A stretch of DNA of 64,000 nucleotides from JAYPLE01 sp047627515 (GTDB lineage Bacteria; Bacteroidota; Bacteroidia; Cytophagales; Cyclobacteriaceae). The translations under genes and the position numbers were made by a program. Positions 55,456 through 64,000 of this stretch are shown one piece after another; positions within the stretch are counted from its first letter, which is position 1; each line of letters starts with the position of its first letter. Location: contig JBLHTU010000001.1 in assembly GCA_047627515.1 (NCBI GenBank), positions 46,604 through 110,603 on the forward strand, written 5' to 3'. Under the pieces are notes generated by a model that saw only the letters and a program-made list of their open reading frames with translations, had not been told where the DNA came from and made no database searches.

Positions 55456-56463
55456 TCACTCAACACCCTTTACACACCTAAACCCCGTGTGGTTGAATCC
55501 AGAATCTTTGCTAGAACTCATTCGTCTGCTCACTCGATAGCCACTGCAATAACTATCATTGCATAGGTAGGACCCTCCTCTCATTACATGTTTTTCTGTA
55601 TAAGGATCTATAGGGTCTGCATAGGAATGGTCATTGATGGGGTCTTTTCCCGCATTCTGACGGTATGCCTGATAATCATATCTATCCTGACACCATTCCC
55701 AGACATTACCTGCCATATCGTATAAACCATACCCATTTGCCTCAAAGGACTGGACAGGAGCTGTGCTTGTAAAACCATCCAATGCATAATTCTGATAAGG
55801 AAAAACCCCTTGCCAGAAATTTGCTTTATCCGTAGCCATCTCTACTGACGAGTTGCCCCAGGGATACTTCACATCTTCAAGACCGCCCATTGCTGCCCAT
55901 TCCCATTCTGCTTCCGTCGGCAACCTTTTTTCTGCCCAATAAGCGTAAGCCTGAGCATCCTCCCATGCCACATGAACCACTGGGTGATTCATTCTGTCTA
56001 TGACTGATGAACCAGGACCCTCTGGATGCCTCCAATCAGCACCTATTGTCCATCGCCACCAACTATTGTAATCATTCAAATCAACAGGACCGTTCGTTTG
56101 ATGGAATACAAGAGACCCTGCTTTCAGAACAGAATCTGCAGGGCGCTCTGTCCCTGCTGGCAATTGCAACTTCATCTCTTGCCAATCAATGTCACGCTCT
56201 GCAACGGTGATATAACCTGTAGCTAGTACAAAGGCCAAAAATTGCCTATTACTCACTTCTTGGACATCCATATAAAAAGCTGAAACCTCCACATTTCGTC
56301 TAGGATATTCATCTCTAGCGGCTTGTTCGGACTTACCACCCATCTCAAAAGTGCCTGATGGAATGAGTACCATTCCTGTAGGTAGTACCTCCTCTTTGTC
56401 ACTTTTGCTATTACAGGCATAAAGACCAGAAATAAAAAAGAGATAGCAACAATATTTGATCAT
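55456..56463 (-). CDS. formylglycine-generating-enzyme-like lipoprotein with catalytic cysteines
   Basis: 335 aa. The lipobox LYACNS (Cys17) makes it a lipoprotein. The FGE/SUMF1 fold is clear: MVLIPSGTFEMGGKSEQAAR, VHVAWEDAQAYAYWAEKRLP, LPTEAEWEWAAMGG, and AGNVWEWCQDR. Importantly MRGGSYLCNDSYCSGYR has cysteines 301 and 306, five residues apart like the human catalytic pair Cys336/Cys341 that make formylglycine in sulfatases; many bacterial SUMF1-like proteins lack these. A true sulfatase-activating role outside the cytoplasm is possible. It stands alone and no sulfatase gene lies in the window. Confidence 0.85.
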   Translation of the reverse strand: MIKYCCYLFFISGLYACNSKSDKEEVLPTGMVLIPSGTFEMGGKSEQAARDEYPRRNVEVSAFYMDVQEVSNRQFLAFVLATGYITVAERDIDWQEMKLQLPAGTERPADSVLKAGSLVFHQTNGPVDLNDYNSWWRWTIGADWRHPEGPGSSVIDRMNHPVVHVAWEDAQAYAYWAEKRLPTEAEWEWAAMGGLEDVKYPWGNSSVEMATDKANFWQGVFPYQNYALDGFTSTAPVQSFEANGYGLYDMAGNVWEWCQDRYDYQAYRQNAGKDPINDHSYADPIDPYTEKHVMRGGSYLCNDSYCSGYRVSRRMSSSKDSGFNHTGFRCVKGVE

Positions 56464-56601
56464 AAACCAATCGGCCTAGTAAGGAGGACAGAAAGATCTC
56501 AAAAGAAGATCCTAAGCAACAAGTAAACCTCCTAAGAACAATTTAAGAAGGCTAAGTTGGGCCGTAAAGCCAATACAGCTTGTGTATTAAACTCTTCACG
56601 G

Positions 56602-57261
56602 TTATAAAAGCAGCTTCATCTCAGGTATATCACCTTCAATAATTAACCTACCTGCTGTAGCTTGTTTGATCTCTTCTACAGAGACGCCTGGCGCTCGCTC
56701 GATCAATTTAAATCCTTCTTCCGTTATATCTAGCACGGCTAGATTGGTGACTACCTTCTTTACACACTTAACGCCCGTCAGTGGTAAGCTGCACTCGGGC
56801 AAGAGCTTAGACTCTCCTGCTTTATTGGTATGCATCATTGCTACAATGATATTTTCTGCAGAAGCGACCAAATCCATAGCTCCCCCCATTCCTTTCACCA
56901 TTTTCCCCGGTATCTTCCAGTTAGCAATATCACCGCTATCAGAAACTTCCATGGCTCCCAGCACAGTCAATTGAACATGCTGACCTCTAATCATAGCAAA
57001 CGATGTGGCTGAATCGAAGATAGAAGCCCCTTTTCGTAGTGTGACTGTTTGTTTACCCGCGTTAATCATGTCTGCATCTTCCTCTCCGTCAAAAGGAAAT
57101 ACGCCCATGCCAAGTATGCCATTCTCTGATTGAAACTCAACCTCGATGCCGTCAGGTATATAATTGGCTACTAATGTTGGAATACCTATTCCAAGGTTCA
57201 CATACCAACCACTTCTTAACTCTTGTGCAATTCTTTGCGCTATTCCGTTCTTATCAAGCAT
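56602..57261 (-). CDS. 3-oxoacid/acetate CoA-transferase subunit B
   Basis: 219 aa. GWYVNLGIGIPTLVANYIP and the active-site EFQSENGILGMG (catalytic Glu in SENG) identify the beta subunit of class I CoA-transferases (ScoB/AtoA). With subunit A it moves CoA between acyl-CoA and an acid such as succinate or acetate. It overlaps subunit A by 8 nt. Confidence 0.92.
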   Translation of the reverse strand: MLDKNGIAQRIAQELRSGWYVNLGIGIPTLVANYIPDGIEVEFQSENGILGMGVFPFDGEEDADMINAGKQTVTLRKGASIFDSATSFAMIRGQHVQLTVLGAMEVSDSGDIANWKIPGKMVKGMGGAMDLVASAENIIVAMMHTNKAGESKLLPECSLPLTGVKCVKKVVTNLAVLDITEEGFKLIERAPGVSVEEIKQATAGRLIIEGDIPEMKLLL

Positions 57262-57958
57262 GATCTCTTTGTCTTACAGTTCTTTGTTCGATTCGCTTTT
57301 CATATTTTTCACCTTGAAAAATCCTTTGAACGAAGATTCCAGGTGTATGTATAGCATTTGGATCGAGCTCGCCAGGCTGTACCAACTCCTCCACCTCAGC
57401 GATCGTAATTCTACCTGCCATTGCCATCACTGGATTGAAATTTCGGGCTGAGCCTTTGTATATCAAATTACCTTCAGTATCCCCTTTCCAAGCCTTGACA
57501 ATCGCAAAATCTGCCGTCAGCGCTGACTCCAGTATGTGCGGCTTGCCGTCAAATATTCTGACTTCCTTGCCTTCACCCACCTCAGTTCCATAACCAGCCG
57601 GAGTAAAGAACGCCGGTATCCCTGCACCACCCGCGCGACATCTCTCTGCCAATGAGCCCTGAGGAATCAAATCCACTTCGAGCTCTCCACTCAGCATCTG
57701 TCTTTCAAACTCTGCATTCTCACCGACATAGGATGAAATCATTTTTTTGATTTGCTTTTTTTGAAGTAATAATCCAAGTCCAAAATCATCCACACCTGCA
57801 TTATTCGATATACAAGTAAGTCCTTTGACGCCCATATCAACAAGCGCTGAAATACAGTTTTCTGGAATACCACATAGACCAAAACCACCCAGCATAAGCG
57901 TCATATCATCGGAAATACCGTAGATCGCCTCCTGTGCATTTGCTACTTTTTTATTCAT
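57254..57958 (-). CDS. 3-oxoacid/acetate CoA-transferase subunit A
   Basis: 234 aa. GGFGLCGIPENCISALVDMG and GSLAERCRAGGAGIPAFFTP mark the alpha subunit of class I CoA-transferases (ScoA/AtoD). Its stop overlaps subunit B by 8 nt, so the two are coupled. Whether the substrate is acetoacetate or a short acid cannot be read. Confidence 0.92.
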   Translation of the reverse strand: MNKKVANAQEAIYGISDDMTLMLGGFGLCGIPENCISALVDMGVKGLTCISNNAGVDDFGLGLLLQKKQIKKMISSYVGENAEFERQMLSGELEVDLIPQGSLAERCRAGGAGIPAFFTPAGYGTEVGEGKEVRIFDGKPHILESALTADFAIVKAWKGDTEGNLIYKGSARNFNPVMAMAGRITIAEVEELVQPGELDPNAIHTPGIFVQRIFQGEKYEKRIEQRTVRQRDHA

Positions 57959-58321
57959 TTATATCGTTACTTAAAAGGTCATCAACTTAAATAGGCTGTG
58001 GTATCAATTGTTGGTATCAAGCAAAACGATTGCACCAAATCCACTGAGGATCAAGCTAAAGATTTTTTGCACAACCCCCAAAATAGCAATCAAAAGCATA
58101 CTTCTAGCAGACCGCATCGATTGACATACTTGTACGCTCAGACGCACATAAAAGTACGAGAAAATTACCTGTAATTACGCTTCCAAAAAACCTGTATCTA
58201 CGAAAAATACCTATTTACCTTAATCGCCTTTTCACTCAAGTATACTTGCTGCTATCGTTCGAAATTAGTGGTGTAATTAAACATGCAGAATTGACTTCAA
58301 TCACGCTAAAAACACACTACT
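57959..58321. other. intergenic region with a possible 37-aa membrane ORF
   Basis: No clear gene lies in this 363-nt gap. A minus-strand ORF (ATG at 58115-58117 to TGA at 58004-58006) would encode 37 residues with one hydrophobic helix (MLLIAILGVVQKIFSLILSG). It ends 45 nt before the CoA-transferase gene start. It could be a small membrane peptide or leader, but nothing confirms it. No terminator or clear promoter was seen. Confidence 0.2.
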
Positions 58322-58783
58322 ATGAAAGCCTTAATCTTAACAATTGCTGATCTCGTTCTCTTCTCTAGTTGTAAGGAATTAGCTATTTATGAAAGTTACA
58401 TGATAGAAGAAGGTGCTTCTCTCGCTTCATCTAAGTTAGAATGGATCGATGAAAATGAGCTATCATTCGATGCCATTTTTGATTCAACCGCTATCGTACA
58501 ATCGGAAGGACATAATCCGCAAATAAAATTGAATAAGTTGCTCGGCGTTGTTGATTTTGATGCTCACCCATCTATCAATAGTGCTAGTTTTGAATGGCAG
58601 TGGAATAGTGATCATTTAGACATATATGCCTTTAACTACTCTGAGGGAGAACAATTCGCCGAAATGATTGGTACTGCACAAATGGATGAAAGTAATCATT
58701 ATCAAATTACACTGACAGCAGAGAGCTGTATTTTCACCTTTAAGAATAATAAAATCTTCTTACTGAGAAACAAAGATGTATGA
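58322..58783 (+). CDS. hypothetical lipoprotein
   Basis: 153 aa. Signal with lipobox LVLFSSCKEL (Cys near residue 17). The mature part is acidic and polar, with no motif I recognise (SKLEWIDENELSFDAIFD, AESCIFTFKNNKIFLL). It is monocistronic and followed by a terminator about 160 nt further on. Confidence 0.5.
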   Translation: MKALILTIADLVLFSSCKELAIYESYMIEEGASLASSKLEWIDENELSFDAIFDSTAIVQSEGHNPQIKLNKLLGVVDFDAHPSINSASFEWQWNSDHLDIYAFNYSEGEQFAEMIGTAQMDESNHYQITLTAESCIFTFKNNKIFLLRNKDV

Positions 58784-58936
58784 GGCTCTCACTACGTCCT
58801 ATACCTTGAATACGACGATATGCATAGTACATCTGCTCCTCTCAGATGACAAAAAATAGGTGGCCTACATCTTAGTACATAAATGAGACTTCTAAATTAA
58901 AACACCACAATAGAAAAGAACTGAGACTTCATTCAG

Positions 58937-58980
58937 TAAAAAAAGAACTCCTTCAGATGTACGAAATGGGTTCTTTTTTA
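58937..58980 (+). terminator. terminator-like hairpin
   Basis: The stem AAAAAAGAAC / GTTCTTTTTT encloses a loop of about 20 nt and ends in a T-run. It lies between the 58322 gene and the GH30 gene and may serve either. Confidence 0.6.
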
Positions 58981-59045
58981 CTAGCTATTTTCTAGCTGCT
59001 AAGCCAGAGCATTGCTTCAATAACTACTAAATATTATAGCCACAT

Positions 59046-60515
59046 CTAATATTTTAAGGTCTGCATGGCACGAGCTTTAATTTCGATCTCCGCTTCATTT
59101 TCTCCAATGTAGAGCGAGTAAACGATCGGCTTATCTGTAGAGTTCATCACTACGGTTACTAAAGTAGCATCAAGGTTTATAAATGAAGTGCTCAACAGAT
59201 CTGTATGACTGGTAGTCGTACTTACACGTTTGGCTCCCACTTCTATGAATTTTGAGAAGTGACCTATGTAATAATATGACGGTGTGTAGATCAGCTCATC
59301 GGTGCTTAGATCTGCATGTATCGGGGCAAAACAAAAATTCCCAACATGATTAGGACCACCGCGCTCATCTAATAAGATATTCCAGTCTGTCCATCCTACG
59401 GTTCCATTGTTAAAGTCGTTGATCATTGATCTTCCATACCGTTCGGCATTTGGCCAAAATTGATATTTCGCAGCATCAAAACTTTCATTGCAACCCTCTG
59501 TAAATAGCAAATTCATATCAGGAAACGACTGACTAATATTGGTTAGGTTCTCAAACTTTGGATCACCTCCTGCCCATGTCTCATACCAATGAAATCCAAT
59601 CCCCCAAGCATACTTAGCCGCCTCAGGGTCTTCAAAAATCACATTGGCCCTGTCACTGATAAGATCTCTGTTATGATCCCAGACAACTATTTTCTTATCG
59701 CCATATCCTGCTTGCTCCATCACAGGTCCCAAGTGATTTTTCAGGAAATCTCTTTCTTCTTCCGCAGTATAGATGCAAGATTCCCAACGCTGTACAGCCA
59801 TCGGTTCGTTCTGAATCGTAACACCCCAAATCGGGAGACCTTCAGATTCATACGCCGCAATAAACTTGGTGAAGTAAGTAGCCCAGGTACCAAAAAACTC
59901 AGGTAGCAATTTTCCACCTTGCAACATATTGTTATTTGATTTCATGAAAGCCGGAGGACTCCACGGACTTGCATAGAGCAGAAGATCTTTTCCAGCTGTT
60001 TGATTCGCTGCTTTGATCATTGGAATTCGATAATCAAGGTCATGCGCAATGGAAAAAGTACTTAAAGCAGTGTCACCCTCTTCTATATACGTGTAGGGCC
60101 CCGGACCAAAGTCTGCGCTATGTATCGTTGTTCTTATCAGACTGTAATTAATACCTTCTTCAGAATAGTATGCATTGAGCAACTCATTCTGTTTGTCTTC
60201 TGAGAGTTTAGCAAACACTTCTGCAGAAGCATCTGTGATGGCTCCGCCTATCCCGATCATTGTCTGAAACGTTTTATTAGGATTAACAAATATCGACTTT
60301 TGGTATTCCAGCGCTTGAGTTCTTTTTTCAAAAACTGGCAGATCCAGTTTTTGAAATTTTTGGTCTTCATCCATAGCAGTTTCATAAAGGGCTACCTGAC
60401 CACCTAATGTGTGCTTTGGTGCAAGCTCAATTTGCTGCTTAGGACTCTCCATTTGATTCTCACTGCAACCGACCAACAAGAGAAAGCTGAGGGAAACCGT
60501 AATAAATATCTTCAT
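59046..60515 (-). CDS. GH30 glycoside hydrolase lipoprotein (glucosylceramidase-like)
   Basis: 489 aa. The lipobox LLVGCSEN (Cys17) makes it a surface or periplasmic lipoprotein. The barrel has the acid/base Glu237 in GVTIQNEPMAVQRWESCIYT and the nucleophile Glu340 in MNLLFTEGCNES, then a C-terminal beta domain. GH30 enzymes act on glucosylceramide, 1,6-beta-glucans, xylans and similar; the subfamily is not settled here. It lies beside a decayed CBM6/T9SS gene, perhaps once a related enzyme. Confidence 0.9.
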   Translation of the reverse strand: MKIFITVSLSFLLLVGCSENQMESPKQQIELAPKHTLGGQVALYETAMDEDQKFQKLDLPVFEKRTQALEYQKSIFVNPNKTFQTMIGIGGAITDASAEVFAKLSEDKQNELLNAYYSEEGINYSLIRTTIHSADFGPGPYTYIEEGDTALSTFSIAHDLDYRIPMIKAANQTAGKDLLLYASPWSPPAFMKSNNNMLQGGKLLPEFFGTWATYFTKFIAAYESEGLPIWGVTIQNEPMAVQRWESCIYTAEEERDFLKNHLGPVMEQAGYGDKKIVVWDHNRDLISDRANVIFEDPEAAKYAWGIGFHWYETWAGGDPKFENLTNISQSFPDMNLLFTEGCNESFDAAKYQFWPNAERYGRSMINDFNNGTVGWTDWNILLDERGGPNHVGNFCFAPIHADLSTDELIYTPSYYYIGHFSKFIEVGAKRVSTTTSHTDLLSTSFINLDATLVTVVMNSTDKPIVYSLYIGENEAEIEIKARAMQTLKY

Positions 60516-60561
60516 AATTCGATTGGTTCTGTATGTCTTAAATTTACAATGAAAATCTTAA

Positions 60562-61957
60562 TCAGTTTTGAATAAGCAACCGCTGCGAAAATATTTCTCC
60601 AGATTGGAGATTACGTAGTCTTAAGAGATAATCGCCCAAAGAGCGTTTTCCTAAGTGTATTATGCCCTCTTTTGAAATCCCTCCTGATAAAACTTTAGAC
60701 CCTTGCTGACTGAATAAATCAAACTCTTGAAAATCATCACCTGTATAGTTTACTAGTCTAGCTGTTGGATTTGGGTAAACAATAACCTGTAGATTATCGA
60801 TCCGCGGAGTACTTAGAAGATTGGCAGAAATATTGATCCAATTTAGATTGAATCCAGATGCTAGCACTTTTAATCAAAGGGTGAAAATGCCCGCAGGAAT
60901 AGTCACCTTTCCAGATACAGTCTGCCAGGTTTGCCAGCCACCTGTGACTGGAGTTGAAACCAAGGCGAGCTCAGTTTCTTTGTGATTGTCATCCACTGTG
61001 TATATTCCTATGCGTCCAGATTGATCTTGACCAGCTACTCTTAGACTCATCTCAAAATCACCTGCTGTCAGTACAAATACTCTATAATCGGCGTAATCTG
61101 CAATATCGGTAAAGCCCAAATTTAACCCGCCGAAGTCAGTCGATTCTTCCAGGCCCATTCCCTCTTGAAAATCATAGTTTTCAGCTTGGATAATAGCTGG
61201 AAGAAGTGCTCTGGAACTAAGATTATTTACTATTTCCAACGCAGAGAATACCTCTAAAGCCTTCCTGTCAGAGGAACAATTTTTAGTGCCTGAGTATCTG
61301 ACAGACACATCATCTGAATTATGAACTAGTTGGTTTAAGTTAAGCGTTATTGTTCGCTTACTGTCCCCTGTAGGGGATGAACAGATTGAACTTCTAACAC
61401 TTGACCACTAAAGGCCAATTGAAAGTCACTTCCGATTTTATCTACCGTAGAAGATAAGAATGGAGCATTGAAAACCAGTTTATCGACTTATCATCTTGCC
61501 CTATTTCACCTGTTATACTTTGAAAGGCGGACTATCTATTGGCCCAGTTCTAGTGAATTTGATTCTCGCTATGTTAAATGCCCCTCCGTCAAAATGAAGC
61601 TGCAATCTATGCTGGCCTTCATCTAACAAGATCACCTCAATTGAACGAGTTTCAAAAGTCTGCCAGTTCTCTGTGCTACTGAATACTTCAGAAGCGGTGA
61701 TGCTGTCATCATCAATTGAGAGATGAAGCTTGCTGTTAGAAAGTGCTGTAGCAATCCTAAAACTAGCCATGTAAGTACCTGACTTATTAATATCAATGGT
61801 ATAACCTACCCATTCCCCCTTCTATGAAAATCCAATATTGTATCCATTGCTATTAATGTCCTTGTTATTTTTCTCTACATCTACGCCGTCATTTCGATAG
61901 GACCAACATGCGTTCCATGCTTTGATGCTACCGGTAGATAGATTGTAATCGGACACT
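60562..61957 (-). pseudogene. decayed T9SS-secreted protein gene with CBM6-like modules
   Basis: Several minus-strand segments form one coding trace. Segment 1 (from about 61957) reads AWNACWSYRNDGVDVEKNNK, then NSNGYNIGFS, TAG (about 61829), KGEWVGYTIDI and continues to a TAA near 61512. A linker-like segment is frameshifted near 61365. Segment 2 (61308-60877) holds a CBM6-like unit (AIIQAENYDFQEGMGLEEST) and stops at TGA 60874-60876, where CGA (Arg) is expected. Segment 3 (60873-60562) continues LKVLASGFNLNWINI and ends with a T9SS sorting domain (VIVYPNP). Several stops and at least one frameshift show loss of function. Confidence 0.75.
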
Positions 61958-61964
61958 TGCTGTT

Positions 61965-62882
61965 TTAAAAATATCTTGGGGTGACTATCTTCGATTTGGA
62001 ATAAACGAATCGATAGTTCAGCATGATCTCGTGTGAACCGCTTGAAACTTGATTCAAACTTGTAAGGGCATAGTCAAAAGCATAGCCTATTGAAATCGGA
62101 GTAGAAACTTGTATGTTGAAGAAGATACTGAGCGCATCGAAAGATCTGTAAGACAAACCAGCCCATACTTTATCGTCCAATATTATCGATGCGTTTAAGT
62201 CAATATCCGTTGGTGCTCCTGGCACTGCCTTAAATAAAACACTAGGCATAAATTTCATTAACGGTGTTAATTCAAAAACGTAGCCTGCTGTAGCAAAATA
62301 ATGTGGCACATCAATCGTAGTTATTTCATCAAAAGTGTTGGTGGAGTATCCTGCACTCCATCTATTCCTAAGTGCTGTAGGGACCGAAACGCCCGCATAA
62401 AATCTCTTAGAGTAATAATAGACACCAACACCAAAATTCGGCAATACCCCAGAAGCTGTCGACTGAAGGTTGGGATCTTGAGCGGCTAATTCTCCATAGC
62501 TAACCAGTGTATTTCTAATCCCACCCTGTAGTCCCATAGACAGCTTACCATTTAGCACTTCGATATGATAGGCATATGAAAGCACAAATGAATTCTCTCG
62601 AGTCACTCCTATTTTATCTATTGAAAAAACAGCTCCAATAGATATATACTTTCCCGGAATGGGAGAATGAATAGAGAAGGTACTAGTTGTTGGCGCCCCA
62701 TCTATTCCTACCCATTGCGTTCTTGATAATGCAGTTGCACTTATAGACTCATGACTACCTGCGTAAGCAGGATTCAAGGCTAGTCCATTGAACATATATT
62801 GTGTAAACATGGCTCTTTGCTGTGAGTAACCACAAAAAGCCATACTTACTAATATTAAAAATATTACAAAATTTCTTTTCAT
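61965..62882 (-). CDS. PorP/SprF family T9SS outer-membrane protein
   Basis: 305 aa from ATG 62882 (MKRNFVIFLILVSMAFCGYS, signal peptide); the ORF itself begins at 62939. MFTQYMFNGLALNPAYAGSH and RTQWVGIDGAPTTSTFSIHS are diagnostic of PorP/SprF proteins, which help type IX secretion export a partner with a type B C-terminal domain. The partner is probably the upstream large repeat protein 90 nt away (62973-64000). Confidence 0.92.
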   Translation of the reverse strand: MKRNFVIFLILVSMAFCGYSQQRAMFTQYMFNGLALNPAYAGSHESISATALSRTQWVGIDGAPTTSTFSIHSPIPGKYISIGAVFSIDKIGVTRENSFVLSYAYHIEVLNGKLSMGLQGGIRNTLVSYGELAAQDPNLQSTASGVLPNFGVGVYYYSKRFYAGVSVPTALRNRWSAGYSTNTFDEITTIDVPHYFATAGYVFELTPLMKFMPSVLFKAVPGAPTDIDLNASIILDDKVWAGLSYRSFDALSIFFNIQVSTPISIGYAFDYALTSLNQVSSGSHEIMLNYRFVYSKSKIVTPRYF

Positions 62883-62972
62883 ATTTATAAAAACAAAGTA
62901 CAAGCAAATAAAAACGCTTTGCCTACTTAATTCGATCAATCGCAGGTTTCTGCCGATTAAATTTCTTGTCTT

Positions 62973-64000
62973 TTATCGATTGACCACTACAAAACCTGAC
63001 AAAGGTCCTGATCCATCGCCCAAATCAATGAAATAATAATAGGTGCCTGATGGTACTTGATTGTTATTGCCAACCTTGAACCCTGAGTTGATTTCACTCC
63101 TCCAAACTTTATCCTGGTTATTGTAGCCTTTGATTTCGAATACTTTATTTCCCCACCTATTGAAAATCTCCACCCTATTATTAGGGTAGTTTTCTATATC
63201 CTTAATGAAAAAGAAATCATTGGTACCATCACCATCAGGCGTGTAGCCTTGCCAAGGTGTAACTGCCTTGCATTTATCTGAATCTAGATAGTTTGGCGTG
63301 CCATCAGAATCGCAATCGTCATTATCCAAAATGCCATCGCCGTTGGTATCTTCGTCTTCGTCGTTGATACCATCACCATCCGTGTCACATGCATCTACAT
63401 CCTTGAAATTTGGTGTTTCATCTCCATCACAATCATCATTGTATGGATTACCATCACCATCTGTATCTTCATCGTCATCATTGATGCCATCTCCGTCTGT
63501 GTCGCAAGCATCTGAATCTTGGAAGTTAGGCACCCCATCTCCATCACAATCATCATTGTATGGATTACCATCACCATCTGTATCTTCATCGTCATCATTG
63601 ATGCCATCTCCGTCTGTGTCACAAGCATCAGCGTCTTGATAGTTTGGTATGCCGTCACCATCACAATCGTCATTGCTTAGATCCCCATCTCCGTTGGTGT
63701 CTTCGTCTTCGTCGTTGATACCATCATCATCACTATCGCAAGCGTCTGAATCTTGGAAGTTAGGTACCCCATCTTCATCACAATCATCATTAGTAAAATC
63801 GCCATCGCCATTCGTGTCTTCATCCTTCGTTGGTATGCCATCACCATCATCGTCGTTATCTAGATAATCTGGCGTTCCGTCACCATCCGTATCATCGTTA
63901 GTTGGGTCACCATCGCCGTCCACATCTTCTTCGCTTGTTGGTATACCATCGCCATCATCGTCATCATCCTTGAAATCAGGTATACCATCGCCATCCGTGT
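62973..64000 (-). CDS. large Asp-rich TSP3-repeat surface protein, C-terminal part (5' end outside window)
   Basis: The frame stays open to the window end, so the gene is longer; the GTG at 63923 is not the true start. From the window end to about 63255 the chain is tandem thrombospondin-type-3 Ca-binding repeats (DTDGDGINDDDEDTDGDGN). The C-terminal GYTPDGDGTNDFFFIKDIEN, NRWGNKVFEI and GTYYYFIDLGDG form a type B gliding motility-associated domain (TIGR04131-like). It should be secreted by T9SS, with the adjacent PorP/SprF protein as partner. Confidence 0.9.
   Translation of the reverse strand, partial: TDGDGIPDFKDDDDDGDGIPTSEEDVDGDGDPTNDDTDGDGTPDYLDNDDDGDGIPTKDEDTNGDGDFTNDDCDEDGVPNFQDSDACDSDDDGINDEDEDTNGDGDLSNDDCDGDGIPNYQDADACDTDGDGINDDDEDTDGDGNPYNDDCDGDGVPNFQDSDACDTDGDGINDDDEDTDGDGNPYNDDCDGDETPNFKDVDACDTDGDGINDEDEDTNGDGILDNDDCDSDGTPNYLDSDKCKAVTPWQGYTPDGDGTNDFFFIKDIENYPNNRVEIFNRWGNKVFEIKGYNNQDKVWRSEINSGFKVGNNNQVPSGTYYYFIDLGDGSGPLSGFVVVNR
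63307..63774 (-). repeat. 117-bp tandem repeats in the surface-protein gene
   Basis: A 117-bp unit (39 codons) recurs with the same spacing: the string CCATCAC(A)AT appears at 63424, 63541 and 63658. The copies at 63424-63540 and 63541-63657 are nearly identical over the segment encoding GNPYNDDCDGD. Related units continue on both sides and to the end of the window. They encode TSP3-type Ca-binding repeats. Confidence 0.85.

Noticed and set aside
63298..63867. Ser/Pro-rich plus-strand ORFs over the repeat protein
   Set aside because: They are the antisense of the Asp/Gly-rich repeats and have only repeat-derived composition, with no start context.
63307..64000. CRISPR-like periodic repeats
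   Set aside because: The repeats are 117 bp, stay in frame and code for Ca-binding motifs; there are no unique spacers.

Overview
This 64 kb window comes from a marine-type Bacteroidota chromosome, most likely order Cytophagales. The evidence is type IX secretion (T9SS) C-terminal domains, a PorP/SprF protein, SusC/CirA-style TonB receptors with carboxypeptidase-like N-domains, DUF349 and HYC_CC_PP proteins, bacillithiol synthesis (BshB1), and promoters of the Bacteroidota type (TTTG, about 19-20 nt, then TAnnTTTG). Genes on both strands are packed with short gaps and the window has no rRNA, CRISPR array, prophage or intact insertion sequence. It looks like core chromosome with patches of gene decay.

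Layout. 1-9350: a Pif1-type helicase cut by the window start, a metallo-beta-lactamase-fold hydrolase, DUF427, tRNA-Thr, a large acidic-repeat DUF349 protein, YqgE/AlgH, MiaE and PdxH. 9360-17170: a family-2 glycosyltransferase, BshB1, thioredoxin reductase, rpsO-pnp, an LptF/LptG permease and a START-like protein. 17270-26100: tRNA-Met, a VIT1/CCC1 metal transporter, two NaChBac-like sodium channels (18328 and 22003) on either side of a pseudogene and an ABC-F ATPase, then a sorbosone-dehydrogenase-like lipoprotein with an ABC ATPase, and a TlpA thioredoxin. 26300-34240: small secreted proteins, two GNATs, a porin, MsrB, DoxX, and a compact minus-strand operon of VOC protein, sulfotransferase-like protein, class IV aminotransferase and nitrilase.

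34400-42410: a decayed T9SS cargo gene, a 51-aa gene, several small envelope proteins, DUF2147, a beta-barrel, a lipidated prohibitin homologue, a cupin, DUF3817 and a sarcosine/N-methyltryptophan oxidase. 42560-49440 is a metal-handling block: a TonB receptor with a Cys-rich plug plus a periplasmic thioredoxin on the plus strand, convergent with HYC_CC_PP, a second TonB receptor and an HMA protein on the minus strand. A perfect 16-bp palindrome sits in the promoter of the first receptor.

49580-61960 is rich in carbohydrate genes: sugar MFS transporter, mannose-6-phosphate isomerase, CPA1 antiporter, galactokinase, a formylglycine-generating-enzyme-like lipoprotein with both catalytic cysteines, two CoA-transferase subunits, a GH30 glycosidase, and a decayed CBM6/T9SS gene. 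The window closes with a PorP/SprF protein paired with a giant Asp-rich thrombospondin-type-3 repeat surface protein that runs off the end.

Four decayed genes or gene remnants were found by reading through stops: 19219-19974, 34429-35298, 42562-42741 and 60562-61957. Two of them are T9SS cargo genes, so loss of secreted proteins is a theme of this stretch. Function calls come from reading motifs and family patterns only; no database search was run.
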